From: Vreelandella sp042466685
GTDB lineage: Bacteria > Pseudomonadota > Gammaproteobacteria > Pseudomonadales > Halomonadaceae
Length of the DNA: 64,000 bases
NCBI RefSeq assembly: GCF_042466685.1
Contig: NZ_CP170448.1
Span: 2,666,001-2,730,000, forward strand
Direction of reading: 5' to 3'
The notes beneath the pieces were generated by a model, which saw nothing but the letters and a program-made list of their open reading frames with translations, had not been told where the DNA came from and did no database searches. Below, one piece after another: positions 41,947-51,127 of the stretch (position 1 is the stretch's first letter; each line of letters starts with the position of its first letter). Made by a program: the position numbers and the translations under genes.

Positions 41947-44570
41947 TTGCGCTTGTCCTCCACATGCCATTTACCGCCGTCAAACATCGCCTTCCAACCA
42001 GTGGCCTTACCCTCTTCGTCGGTCATCACATACTGCTCTTTACTCTTACGCGAGTAACGGATTTGCGCAGGGCGGCCATCTGGGTCTTCGCTGGGCGCTT
42101 TGAGAATAAAGTGATACTTCTCAGGCAGCTCGTCGGCATGCGCCTTCAGCTCTTTCACTAGCGGTGGCCGCGTTTCGCGATTTTTCGGAAACTTGCTGGC
42201 AGCCAGAAACAGTCCGCTTGCTCCGTCACGTAGCACGTAGTGGTCGTCAACTTTTTGACAGGCCAGTTCCGGCATCGGGATAGGATCCATTTTTGGCGGC
42301 GCCACTTCGCCACTCTTCAACAGTTTACGAGTATTTTTACACTCACTATTGGTGCAGCCAAAATACTTACCAAAGCGGCCTGATTTCAACTGCATCTCAG
42401 AGCCACACTTATCGCATTCGATAATCGGGCCGTCGTAGCCCTTGATTTTGAATTTTCCGCTCTCCACTTCATAGCCGTCGCAATCGGGGCTGTTACCGCA
42501 GATGTGTAGCTTGCGCGTTTCGTCGAGCAGGTAATTGTCCATCGCCGTGCCGCACTTGGGGCAGCGACGCTTGGCACGCAGCGCATCAGTTTCGGCCTCT
42601 TCCCCCGCATCTTCAGCCACCGCTTCTTCACCTGGAATCAGGTCAATGGTGGTTTTGCAGCGCTCTTTGGGCGGTAAATTGTAGCCACTACACCCCAGGA
42701 AAACCCCGGTAGACGCAGTGCGAATCTGCATATGACGGCCACAGCGTGGGCAATCGATATCCGTTGGCACTGGCTGATTGGGCCGCATGCCATCTTCGCT
42801 CTCTGCCTTGGCCAGCTCTTCCTTAAACTCCTCGTAGAAGGCGTCTAGCAGCGCCTGCCAGTTACGTTCGCCTTCGGCGACTTCATCCAGGCTATCCTCC
42901 ATGCGGGCGGTAAACGAGAAGTCCATCAAATCAGGGAAGGACTCTTTCAACCGCTCGGTGACGATATCGCCTAGTTTTTCAGCGTAGAAGCGACGGTTTT
43001 CGAGCTTCACATAGCCACGATCCTGGATCGTCGAGATGATCGAGGCGTAAGTTGAAGGCCGACCAATGCCCTGCTTCTCAAGCTCTTTGACCAGGCTTGC
43101 TTCGGTGTAGCGCGGCGCGGGCTTGGTGAAGTGCTGCTGAGGATCGAGAGCTTCCAACGCCATGGGCGTTCCCTTAGGCAAGTCGGGCAGGCTCTGATCT
43201 TCATTTTTCCCACTGGGCTTCATCACCCGGGTATAACCATCAAACTTCAACACGCGGCCTTTAGCGCGCAGCTCATAGCCATCGACTTCGACACTCAAGG
43301 TGCTGGACAGGTACTCTGCGGGGGTCATTTGGCACGCCACAAACTGGCGCCAGATCAATTCGTATAGACGCTCCGCATCGCGCTCCATACCGGCCAGGTC
43401 AGAGGCCTTACGCTCAACGCTGGAGGGACGAATCGCTTCGTGGGCCTCTTGGGCGCTCTCTTTGCTACTGTAGCGATTAGGCGCTTCTGGCAGGTAGCGC
43501 TCGCCAAACTCTGAGCCGATATAACTGCGTGCACTCTCCACGGCATCTTTCGACAGGTTGGTGGAGTCGGTACGCATATAGGTGATGTAACCCGCCTCAT
43601 AGAGGCGCTGGGCCATGGTCATGGTCTTTTTGACTGAAAAGCCTAACCGACCACTCGCTGCTTGCTGCAGGGTTGAGGTAATAAAGGGCGCCGTGGGTTT
43701 AGAACTAGTGGGCTTGTCTTCACGCGAGGTAATCGCCAGCTTGGCTTTGCGAAGCTGCTCAATACGCGCCAGGGTGTCTTTTTCGGAGGTGGGTTTAAAG
43801 GCTTTGCCATCCTGGCGTACCAGGGCAAAACGCACCAGCTCGCCCTCGGGTGAGGCCAAGTCCGCGTGCACGTCCCAAAACTCTTCAGGAATAAAGGCGC
43901 GAATTTCCCGCTCGCGTTCGACAATCAGACGTACCGCGACAGACTGCACGCGACCCGCCGACAACCCGCGCGCCACTTTCGCCCACAACAGAGGCGAAAG
44001 CATAAACCCCACCACACGATCCAGAAAGCGCCTGGCTTGCTGGGCTTCTACCCGCGGGATATTGAGCGCACCAGGTGCCTTAAAGGCGTCCTGGATAGCA
44101 TTTTTGGTAATTTCGTTAAACACCACTCGCTTATAACGGCTGTCGTCCCCACCAATGGTCTCGCGCAGGTGCCAGGCGATGGCCTCCCCTTCGCGATCCA
44201 AATCCGTTGCGAGATAGACAGCGTCAGCTTTCTCCGCCAGCTTTTTTAGTTCGGCAACGACTTTCTCTTTTCCGGGCAGCACCTCATAGCGGGCTTCCCA
44301 GCCGTTGTTAGGGTCGATCCCCATCCGCCGAATCAATTGATCCTGGTTTTTACGCTTTTTATACGCTTCTTTCTCTTCCGCCGACATCTTACGTGTCGCT
44401 GCGGCCTGGCGTGCGCGCTCCTTGGGGTCGGAGGCTGCCTTACCTGAGCCGCTGGTCGGCAGGTCACGAATGTGACCCACGCTCGACTTCACGATGAAAT
44501 CGTTGCCGAGATATTTGTTAATCGTCTTCGCTTTCGCTGGCGACTCGACGATGACCAGTGACTTGCCCAT
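41943..44570 (-). CDS. topA: DNA topoisomerase I
   Basis: The 875-residue type IA enzyme relaxes negative supercoils. It begins MGKSLVIVESPAKAKTINKYLG (Toprim domain) with the acidic triad region YLATDLDREGEAIAWHL. The active-site Tyr is in YITYMRTDSTN near residue 329, close to E. coli Tyr319. The decatenation region includes PRYTEASLVKELEKQGIGRPSTYASII. The C-terminus has zinc ribbons: CPRCGRHM with a later Cys, CPKCGTAM with CGNSPDC, and CDKCGSEM with CTNSECKN. These are followed by a charged tail. Length and layout match gammaproteobacterial TopA. Confidence 0.97.
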   Translation of the reverse strand: MGKSLVIVESPAKAKTINKYLGNDFIVKSSVGHIRDLPTSGSGKAASDPKERARQAAATRKMSAEEKEAYKKRKNQDQLIRRMGIDPNNGWEARYEVLPGKEKVVAELKKLAEKADAVYLATDLDREGEAIAWHLRETIGGDDSRYKRVVFNEITKNAIQDAFKAPGALNIPRVEAQQARRFLDRVVGFMLSPLLWAKVARGLSAGRVQSVAVRLIVEREREIRAFIPEEFWDVHADLASPEGELVRFALVRQDGKAFKPTSEKDTLARIEQLRKAKLAITSREDKPTSSKPTAPFITSTLQQAASGRLGFSVKKTMTMAQRLYEAGYITYMRTDSTNLSKDAVESARSYIGSEFGERYLPEAPNRYSSKESAQEAHEAIRPSSVERKASDLAGMERDAERLYELIWRQFVACQMTPAEYLSSTLSVEVDGYELRAKGRVLKFDGYTRVMKPSGKNEDQSLPDLPKGTPMALEALDPQQHFTKPAPRYTEASLVKELEKQGIGRPSTYASIISTIQDRGYVKLENRRFYAEKLGDIVTERLKESFPDLMDFSFTARMEDSLDEVAEGERNWQALLDAFYEEFKEELAKAESEDGMRPNQPVPTDIDCPRCGRHMQIRTASTGVFLGCSGYNLPPKERCKTTIDLIPGEEAVAEDAGEEAETDALRAKRRCPKCGTAMDNYLLDETRKLHICGNSPDCDGYEVESGKFKIKGYDGPIIECDKCGSEMQLKSGRFGKYFGCTNSECKNTRKLLKSGEVAPPKMDPIPMPELACQKVDDHYVLRDGASGLFLAASKFPKNRETRPPLVKELKAHADELPEKYHFILKAPSEDPDGRPAQIRYSRKSKEQYVMTDEEGKATGWKAMFDGGKWHVEDKRK

Positions 44571-44927
44571 AGTGCTCCACTTTCCTAATGCACGGGCTGG
44601 CTAGCACGTGCTCTGAATTCGGTGCCGTATCGTCGGGACGAAACCGCCCATTAAACAAGATACGGATGAAAAAAATGCGCCTACCCTACCCCAGCCCTTG
44701 GTGAAGCGCCAGTGGCAACCAAGCCGCAGGGGGAATCCGGAGTTTTAAGACGTAGTTTCTCGACAGACTTTTAAACATGCTTTTAAACGCGCTTCTAAAG
44801 ACATCGTTTTAGACAAAGAGTAGCTAGACACTAGACTGCCACCGCCATTACAGCAACCCAAAAACGACTGAAACAAACAAAGCGCCCCCACCAAATAGGC
44901 GGGGGCGCGGTGATCTAAGGCACTGTT
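44571..44927. other. Intergenic region upstream of topA
   Basis: The stretch between topA and the DUF3141 gene has no ORF or RNA gene I can support. It contains several A+T-rich repeats of the form CTTTTAAACATG/GCTTTTAAACGC/GCTTCTAAAGAC (about 44766-44802). It also holds the terminator of the DUF3141 gene. The topA promoter should lie near its left end. Confidence 0.5.
44882..44908 (-). terminator. Terminator of the DUF3141 gene
   Basis: An eight-pair GC stem (GCGCCCCC/GGGGGCGC) with an 11-base loop is followed on the - strand by TTTGTTTG. It begins 20 bases after the stop codon. Confidence 0.65.
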
Positions 44928-47483
44928 TTAGCGCTTAGGGGGCGTTTTTTTTCGTCCAGTAGGAGTTGCCGGTTTAGCCGTTGGTTCACTGGTCGAATCG
45001 CTCGCCGCAGCCGGTACAGGCGTAGGTTCCTTTCGAGCTGGAGGCACTGACTCGTTAACCCCGGGCTGCTCAACAGCCGCTGGAGCACGCTTAGCTGACG
45101 GGGCCGAGGAAGGCTTGGCCTTAGTGGCTTGTGGCTTCTCAGCACTCGCTGGCTTCTGTTCAGCGGCAGGCTTACTCGCTGCTGGCTTGCTCTCGACCGC
45201 TTTATTCTCTACCGACTTGCTGGGCCTAGCCTTATCAAATAGCGCTTTAATCTGAGCAAAACGCTCAGCGGCATGTTCAGTAAGCTCCCCGCTGGCGGCA
45301 AATACATGCTCGAGATGGCTTATATAGCCATCGATATCGGCGTTACTACTACCTGCCAGTAGAGCAGGCAACGAATTCAACGCCTGCTTCCTATCCAGCT
45401 TCAAGATAAAGAACTGCTCGCGCACCAGGTTTTTAAAATCGCTCAGTTTGATACCTGGCTCCAGCTCTGCACGGGAGGCACGCAGCCGCTTAAAGTTACG
45501 CTCATCCGTGGCTGGCGCGCCACCAAGTACGTAGATAAGCGAGCGCATAACCGCCTCATGGGCACTACCCTGGGCAATTTTCTCGCGAAGCGCTTCCTGG
45601 CGCTGTTCAATAAAGCGACGATGCTCGGGTTCAGCGCCAGGGCGGCGGCGATGCACATGGGCATCGCCATACAGTCCAACGGCAGCCTGCAGCAGTGGTT
45701 GGCCGTAGATATCCATAAACAGTTTTTCGGTGCTGCTATCGCGTACATCGCGCATAGCGTTGAGACCGGCCACCAACTGATCAGACCCCATGGTTTCAAG
45801 CGCTTTAAACAGGTTGTCTTGCGCTACCGGGTGACGATTCTTGCGCACGGCTTCCGCCATGACCGGTAGCGGTACTGACAGCGGGTTACGGTCGGAGAGC
45901 AGCTTGTAGCCTAGCCGAATCGGGTGCATACGACGAATAAAGCGGGCTGACTCCGGCGTCATGATCGCTTTTAGCCAGGGCTGCATAAAGAGCCGGTACA
46001 TTCCCAGGTTGATCTCGGATATGCGCGCCACGGTGGCAAAACGACGGTCATCCTCAGGTTTGTGCATTACTGCCTGATCCAGCTCTTCAAAGTTGCGCGG
46101 CATAAATTCGAGCAGATAGTCACGCTCGAACAGTTCGGCATCTTCGCCCTTTTCGGCCGGGGATATGGACGTTTCATACAAGCCTGGCGGCAGTACGTCA
46201 ATGTAATCCATATTGGCAGTGAACTCGGTATGCTCTTTACGCGACACACTGCCCGATACAAATATACCCAAGTGGCCAGTGGTATCGTGCTGGCAATAAA
46301 CAATGGTTTGCTCGTTCGCAATGATGTCGTCTTCGTTTTCATACAAGTCACGAATCCAACCCAGAGCTTGAGGAGGCGGGGTAATATCGTCCCCACGCGA
46401 GCAGAACACGACCACTGGCGAGCGCACATTGCGCAGGTCGATTCGACGCCCATCGCGGGTCACCAACTGGGCGGTAGAGAGTCGATTGCCAACAAACAGA
46501 TTATCGACAATATACTGAATCTCTTCACCGCCCAATACGACATGCCCACCCCACCAGCGCTCAAAATCGAGGTAACGGCCAGCTTCGGTATCGATGTTGT
46601 CGTAAAGGTGATACTGCTTTTTCCAATAGGTGTTGGCTGGATTGAGGCGCTCAAAATTCTGCACCAACCAGGCACCGTCAAACAAACCATTGCCTATGTC
46701 GCTGGTGAGTTCCGTAATCCAACTGCCACCCGCCATACCACCGGTATAACGCATTGGCGCTTTGCCATGCTCGCCAGCCCAGTAAGAGAGCGGTGCACCG
46801 GCAATCAGGATAGGGCCGAATACGTCCGGCTCCAAGGCTGCCGCCATCATGATTTGCCAGCCCGCCTGGCAATTGCCCACAACCATTGGTTTTTCGGTAG
46901 TTTCGGGATGAAGTTCGATCACATGGCGAAGGAACGCAACTTCAGACTCAACGACGTCTTCGACGGTTTGGCCCGGCTCAGGAAACGGCAAAAAGCCAAT
47001 AAAATAGCAAGGATGCCCCGCTTTAAGCGCCACGCCCAACTCACTGTCCGGCTTAAACCCGCCAATCCCTGGCCCGTGACCTGCACGAGGATCCACCACG
47101 ACAAAGGGGCGCTTTTGTAGATCAATCTCCGTCCCTTCGTGAGGCAACACACGCAACAGCTCGTAGTTGGTTGGCCGTGGTAGCTTACGACCATCCATGA
47201 GCACTTCAGTCTCAAACCCCAGCACATTGGGCTTGGTTTGCTCCATATGCTCAAGGTACTGATTACCACGTTCGCGCATCACATCCAGATAGAGAACGCT
47301 ACGCTCCATGCTGTCGCGCCAGTATCCGAAGGCAGCGCGACCAAATCCGAACGGGTCGAAAAAAGCTGAGATCGCATCGCTACCGGGCACCATGGTGGCG
47401 TCACTATTCTGTTTCGACCACGCGCTTGTAAAAGCGCTAGCTGGGAACAAAGAGGTGGTCAGAGGATTGGCAAGAAAGTTCAT
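44928..47483 (-). CDS. DUF3141 alpha/beta-hydrolase, PHA-synthase-like
   Basis: With ATG 47483 (GGGAGA upstream) the protein has 851 residues. The hydrolase core contains VVGNCQAGWQIMMAA near residue 205, a GxCxxG elbow with Cys as nucleophile, like PhaC synthases. The other triad candidates are Asp in SRGDDITPP and His in HDTTGHLGIF. The middle and C-terminal helical part (YRLFMQPWLKAIMTPESARFI) is the rest of DUF3141. The last 110 residues form a Pro/Ala/Lys-rich disordered tail (KPAASKPAAEQKPASAEKP). A role in polyester or acyl-thioester metabolism is inference; no phaA/B/P genes are adjacent. A LysR gene diverges from it. Confidence 0.85.
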   Translation of the reverse strand: MNFLANPLTTSLFPASAFTSAWSKQNSDATMVPGSDAISAFFDPFGFGRAAFGYWRDSMERSVLYLDVMRERGNQYLEHMEQTKPNVLGFETEVLMDGRKLPRPTNYELLRVLPHEGTEIDLQKRPFVVVDPRAGHGPGIGGFKPDSELGVALKAGHPCYFIGFLPFPEPGQTVEDVVESEVAFLRHVIELHPETTEKPMVVGNCQAGWQIMMAAALEPDVFGPILIAGAPLSYWAGEHGKAPMRYTGGMAGGSWITELTSDIGNGLFDGAWLVQNFERLNPANTYWKKQYHLYDNIDTEAGRYLDFERWWGGHVVLGGEEIQYIVDNLFVGNRLSTAQLVTRDGRRIDLRNVRSPVVVFCSRGDDITPPPQALGWIRDLYENEDDIIANEQTIVYCQHDTTGHLGIFVSGSVSRKEHTEFTANMDYIDVLPPGLYETSISPAEKGEDAELFERDYLLEFMPRNFEELDQAVMHKPEDDRRFATVARISEINLGMYRLFMQPWLKAIMTPESARFIRRMHPIRLGYKLLSDRNPLSVPLPVMAEAVRKNRHPVAQDNLFKALETMGSDQLVAGLNAMRDVRDSSTEKLFMDIYGQPLLQAAVGLYGDAHVHRRRPGAEPEHRRFIEQRQEALREKIAQGSAHEAVMRSLIYVLGGAPATDERNFKRLRASRAELEPGIKLSDFKNLVREQFFILKLDRKQALNSLPALLAGSSNADIDGYISHLEHVFAASGELTEHAAERFAQIKALFDKARPSKSVENKAVESKPAASKPAAEQKPASAEKPQATKAKPSSAPSAKRAPAAVEQPGVNESVPPARKEPTPVPAAASDSTSEPTAKPATPTGRKKTPPKR

Positions 47484-47728
47484 AGGGTCTCCCGTTGGGT
47501 TGATGCACAAGCACCAGACCCGAAAGCAATAATGCTGCAATGCAATATAGTCTAGTCCACTACGTGCACTACGTCGATCTTTAACCCTGACAATTACGCC
47601 TTACACGACTAATTAAGCCCTGTTTAGGCAGCGCTAAAGATTCAGTGTTAGCATGCTTTGCCCTGGCGATTGAGCCTGATTTTGATATTACTCTTTAAAC
47701 GTTTAAGGGTGCCCACTACGAGGTAGCT

Positions 47729-48715
47729 ATGTCATCCCCCAACCTGCTCAATCGCCTTACTTTTCGGCAACTTCAGGTCTTCCAAGCGGTGCACCGGCAG
47801 CGGTCATACTCCCGTGCAGCTGAGCAGTTGGGATTGACCCAGCCCGCGGTGAGCGCACAAATACGTCAGCTAGAGCTGGCATTAGGTCAGCCACTTTTCA
47901 ATTACGCGGGCAAAACCCTGCATTCGCTACCTGCCGCCGACACCCTCGCCCACTCAGCGCGAGAAATTTTTGGTCAGCTTTCGCGGCTGGAAATGAACCT
48001 ATCGGATATTAACGGCAAAATTAGCGGGGAACTTAATATCGCAGCGGTCTCCTCAGCCCAATATGTAGTGCCTTATTTACTTGCCCGTTTCCGCGCTCAC
48101 TATCCGGAGGTGCACGTTCGCTTAAAGGTGTGCAACCGTCGTCAGGCGCTCGAGCGACTCACGGAGCAGCAGGATGATCTCGTCATCATGGCGATGGTTC
48201 CTGAAGATGAACGCTTAGTGGTCATGCCGATTATTGATAACGAACTGATCGCCGTTGTCTGGCCAGAGCATCCGCTACTTTCGATGCCACAACCCTCATT
48301 AGCGGACTTCGCTCGCCACTATGTTCTAATGCGCGAACCCGGCTCTGGTGTGCGCAACGCCTTTGAGCAGATGGCAGCCAGTCAGCAGGTTGCCCTTCCC
48401 CACTGCATCGAGCTGGGCACCAACGAGGCAATCAAAGGCGGTGTCATGGCCCACTTGGGCGTAGCCGTGCTGCCACGCTTGGCAGTTCAGTTGGAGCTTG
48501 AGCAGGGGTTACTTTTTGAACTGGGGCTGCCCGACTTCCCCATCCACCGCTCTTGGTGCACGGTCTATACGCGGGAGCGCTTACCCACACCGGTCGCCGA
48601 GCTCTTTTTAAGTTTTGTTCGAGAGCACTTGCCCGATTACCGTCGCCACTTTCAGGCGCCCTCCAGCCCCCTGCCCAGCCATGGGGTAGCCTGTTTGCCG
48701 ATACTTTCACCCTGA
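47729..48715 (+). CDS. LysR family transcriptional regulator
   Basis: The 328-residue protein has the N-terminal winged HTH (FRQLQVFQAVHRQRSYSRAA, QLGLTQPAVSAQIRQLELALG) and a periplasmic-binding-protein-like effector domain (SGELNIAAVSSAQYVVPYLL, PGSGVRNAFEQMA, GVAVLPRLAVQLE). The sequence is of the CbbR/RuBisCO-regulator-like subgroup by overall look. It diverges from the DUF3141 gene over 245 bp, which contains the palindrome CTTTAAACGTTTAAG (about 47693-47707), a candidate binding site. The DUF3141 gene is its most likely target; the effector is unknown. Confidence 0.9.
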   Translation: MSSPNLLNRLTFRQLQVFQAVHRQRSYSRAAEQLGLTQPAVSAQIRQLELALGQPLFNYAGKTLHSLPAADTLAHSAREIFGQLSRLEMNLSDINGKISGELNIAAVSSAQYVVPYLLARFRAHYPEVHVRLKVCNRRQALERLTEQQDDLVIMAMVPEDERLVVMPIIDNELIAVVWPEHPLLSMPQPSLADFARHYVLMREPGSGVRNAFEQMAASQQVALPHCIELGTNEAIKGGVMAHLGVAVLPRLAVQLELEQGLLFELGLPDFPIHRSWCTVYTRERLPTPVAELFLSFVREHLPDYRRHFQAPSSPLPSHGVACLPILSP

Positions 48716-48891
48716 AAGCGAGTAACGGCTTACGGTGTCTTGTCGACGACGAGATATGTTACATTAGTGGACACTAGGGCGATAAAATATCGCGCATACT
48801 TGGTATTAATTAGGTAACAATTGGCAGGTTTTGGAAGGGCGACCCCCTTTCATGCCTTTGGCCTACCGCACAGAAGAGAGGCTCTGTCCCT

Positions 48892-49956
48892 ATGAGCAAT
48901 ACCCCCTCGCAGCGCGTGTCCAGCGGTGAAAAATACCGTAACGAACGTGGCATGTCGGTGATCAAGGATGGCATGAAGCAGCGCAAAGCGCAGGCTGAGC
49001 CTTCTTCTGTTGAGCTTGAGCGCAAGCCCAAGTGGCTGCGGGCACAGATCCCAGGGGGCGAGCGTTTTGAGGCGGTCAAGAAGAACGTCGCCACCCATCG
49101 CTTAAGCACCGTATGTGCCGAATCCCACTGCCCCAATATGGGCGAGTGCTGGAGCAACGGCACTGCCACGATCATGCTAATGGGCTCGGTATGCACCCGC
49201 GCCTGCAGGTTCTGCGCGGTGGATACCGGCAACCCCCAGGGCTGGCTGGATCAAGAAGAGCCAGAAAACACGGCCAAATCCGTAGAGCTAATGGGGCTGC
49301 GCTACATCGTACTGACTTCAGTAGACCGTGACGACCTAGACGATGGTGGCGCCACCCACTACGCCAACTGTATTCGTGCGATAAAAGCGCGCACCCCAGA
49401 AGTGGTCGTGGAAGCCTTAACCCCCGACTTCGATGGCGAACTCAAAGCTATCGAACGCGTCGTCGATTCTGGTCTACAGGTATTTGCCCAGAATGTGGAA
49501 ACCGTGGAACGTCTGACAGCTCGCGTGCGTGACCGACGGGCAGGTTACCGTAAAACCCTTGATGTACTTGCCCATGCCAAGCGCTACCGTCCTGACATCA
49601 TTACCAAAACCAGCCTGATGCTGGGCTTGGGTGAAACGGATGAAGAGATTTTGCAAACCTTTGACGATCTTCGCGAAATCGGTGTGGATATCGTCACTCT
49701 CGGCCAGTACCTTCGCCCAACCAAAAATCACCTATCGGTGGAGCGCTGGGTAACGCCGGAAGAGTTTGATCGCTATCGAGTGATTGGCCTGGAAAAAGGC
49801 TTTATGGAAGTACCTTCAGGCCCGCTGGTACGCTCTAGCTACCGTGCCGACAGGGTGTTCGAGAAAAACAACCTGGGGCTCGCCTCACCTGCCGCAATTC
49901 CCGGCCAGGAGCAGGAAACAAACCCCAATATAATTCCAGCGCTCAATGTAGGGTAA
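48892..49956 (+). CDS. lipA: Lipoyl synthase
   Basis: The 354-residue radical SAM enzyme inserts sulfur at C6 and C8 of octanoyl groups. The auxiliary 4Fe-4S cluster is held by CAESHCPNMGEC near residues 78-89, the SAM cluster by CTRACRFC, and the C-terminal RSSYRAD contains the Ser ligand. TLGQYLRPTKNHLSVERWV is typical. The N-terminal 45 residues are a variable basic extension. It is on the + strand and converges with lipB, although in Pseudomonas the two genes are neighbours in one direction. The 175 bp upstream hold no gene. Confidence 0.96.
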   Translation: MSNTPSQRVSSGEKYRNERGMSVIKDGMKQRKAQAEPSSVELERKPKWLRAQIPGGERFEAVKKNVATHRLSTVCAESHCPNMGECWSNGTATIMLMGSVCTRACRFCAVDTGNPQGWLDQEEPENTAKSVELMGLRYIVLTSVDRDDLDDGGATHYANCIRAIKARTPEVVVEALTPDFDGELKAIERVVDSGLQVFAQNVETVERLTARVRDRRAGYRKTLDVLAHAKRYRPDIITKTSLMLGLGETDEEILQTFDDLREIGVDIVTLGQYLRPTKNHLSVERWVTPEEFDRYRVIGLEKGFMEVPSGPLVRSSYRADRVFEKNNLGLASPAAIPGQEQETNPNIIPALNVG

Positions 49957-49966
49957 GCCTAAACCT

Positions 49967-49996
49967 AGCGCCATCAGGGAATTCCCAGATGGCGCT
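49967..49996 (+). terminator. Terminator of lipA
   Basis: AGCGCCATC and GATGGCGCT form a nine-pair stem with a 12-base loop, followed by TTGT. It lies 10 bases after the lipA stop. The U-tract is weak, so termination may be partial or bidirectional toward lipB. Confidence 0.6.
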
Positions 49997-50073
49997 TTGT
50001 CACCAAATGCCAAGCATCCCGCCCCCCTCAGGCTACCAACCTATCGACCTGAAAGGGAGAAGGTGGCGCTCCT

Positions 50074-50742
50074 TTAAAGCGGCGAACGCTCAACACTGAC
50101 CATCTCGCGGTTTAATCTTAGAGCTAATGCTTCAGCCAATTGTTCACCCACCCGGTGCTCGCTTGGCAAAGTGACCAAGTCGGCCAGCTTCACCATGGGC
50201 ATGCCCGCATAGCCACAGGGGTTAATGCGCAAGAAAGGCGCTAAGTCACCGTCTACATTTAACGCCACGCCGTGAAAGCTTGCTCCACGCCGAATACGCA
50301 AACCAAGTGAAGCAATCTTCGCCTCCCCCGCCTCGGTCATCACATAAACACCGGGCGCATCCGGCCTTGCCCGGGCACTCACGCCATAGTCGCTTAAAAC
50401 ATCAATCACGGCATTTTCCAATGCAGTGACTAGATCCCGAACGCCAATTTTGCCTCGCCGTACATCCAGCAGTGGATACAGCACGACCTGACCTGGGCCG
50501 TGATAAGTAACCTGGCCGCCGCGATCAACGTGCACCACCGGAATGTCGCCAGGCAGTAACAGATGTTCAGGTTTACCAGCCTGTCCCTGGGTAAACACCG
50601 GGTCGTGCTCAACCAGCCAGAACTGATCCGGCGTTTGCGCATCTCGAGTATCCGTTAGCGCGCGCATGGCCTCCCACACCGGCAGGTAGGCTTGGTGTCC
50701 CAAGTCGTACAGCTCAATCGGTGCAGGGCTATCCACAGTCAC
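50074..50742 (-). CDS. lipB: Octanoyl-[ACP]:protein N-octanoyltransferase
   Basis: The 222-residue enzyme moves octanoyl from ACP to the lipoyl domains, the step before LipA. The motif DRGGQVTYHGPGQVVLYPLLD is intact; the catalytic Lys is in AKIASLGLRIRRGASFHG and the thioester Cys in LRINPCGYAGM. The length is usual. The start overlaps the ybeD stop by four bases, so the two are coupled in the dac-ybeD-lipB stretch. Confidence 0.96.
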   Translation of the reverse strand: MTVDSPAPIELYDLGHQAYLPVWEAMRALTDTRDAQTPDQFWLVEHDPVFTQGQAGKPEHLLLPGDIPVVHVDRGGQVTYHGPGQVVLYPLLDVRRGKIGVRDLVTALENAVIDVLSDYGVSARARPDAPGVYVMTEAGEAKIASLGLRIRRGASFHGVALNVDGDLAPFLRINPCGYAGMPMVKLADLVTLPSEHRVGEQLAEALALRLNREMVSVERSPL

Positions 50743-51074
50743 ACCACCATATGCACACGGCCGGTGGCCTTAAGATCCTCAAACAGCTCCTTAATGTGCT
50801 GCTCTCCGGTCGCCCTAATCACCACTCGCACCGATTGAAAGCGGCCATTGCGACTGTCGACTACCTGCATCGCAGTTGCATCGAAGTCGGGGTCGTGGCG
50901 CACAATCACTTGGCACACGCAGGCAGGGAAATCCTCGGCGGCATCACCGACAACTTTTAACGAGTAATCACAGGGAAAAGTGATTTTCGGCGGCTCCTGA
51001 GCCGCCGGTTGGCGCAAATCACGCAGCCCCTGGGGAGCATCTTTTTTCATAACAAGCCTATTTCGTAAAGACAC
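50739..51074 (-). CDS. ybeD: DUF493 family protein (YbeD)
   Basis: The 111-residue protein has a variable N-terminal 35 residues and a ferredoxin-like regulatory domain: ITFPCDYSLKVVGDAAEDFP, VRVVIRATGEQHIKELFEDL, GRVHMVV. This is the DUF493 family, found between dacA and lipB also in E. coli. The fold resembles ACT-like regulatory domains; the role is unknown. Its stop overlaps the lipB start. Confidence 0.9.
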   Translation of the reverse strand: MSLRNRLVMKKDAPQGLRDLRQPAAQEPPKITFPCDYSLKVVGDAAEDFPACVCQVIVRHDPDFDATAMQVVDSRNGRFQSVRVVIRATGEQHIKELFEDLKATGRVHMVV

Positions 51075-51127
51075 CGTTCATTACAGATACACAGCACAAC
51101 CATTCATCGTTCAGTTCGTTGTACTGA

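Noticed and set aside
46062..47120. 352-codon + strand ORF over the DUF3141 gene
   Set aside because: Antisense shadow of a well-supported gene, no ribosome-binding site or motif.
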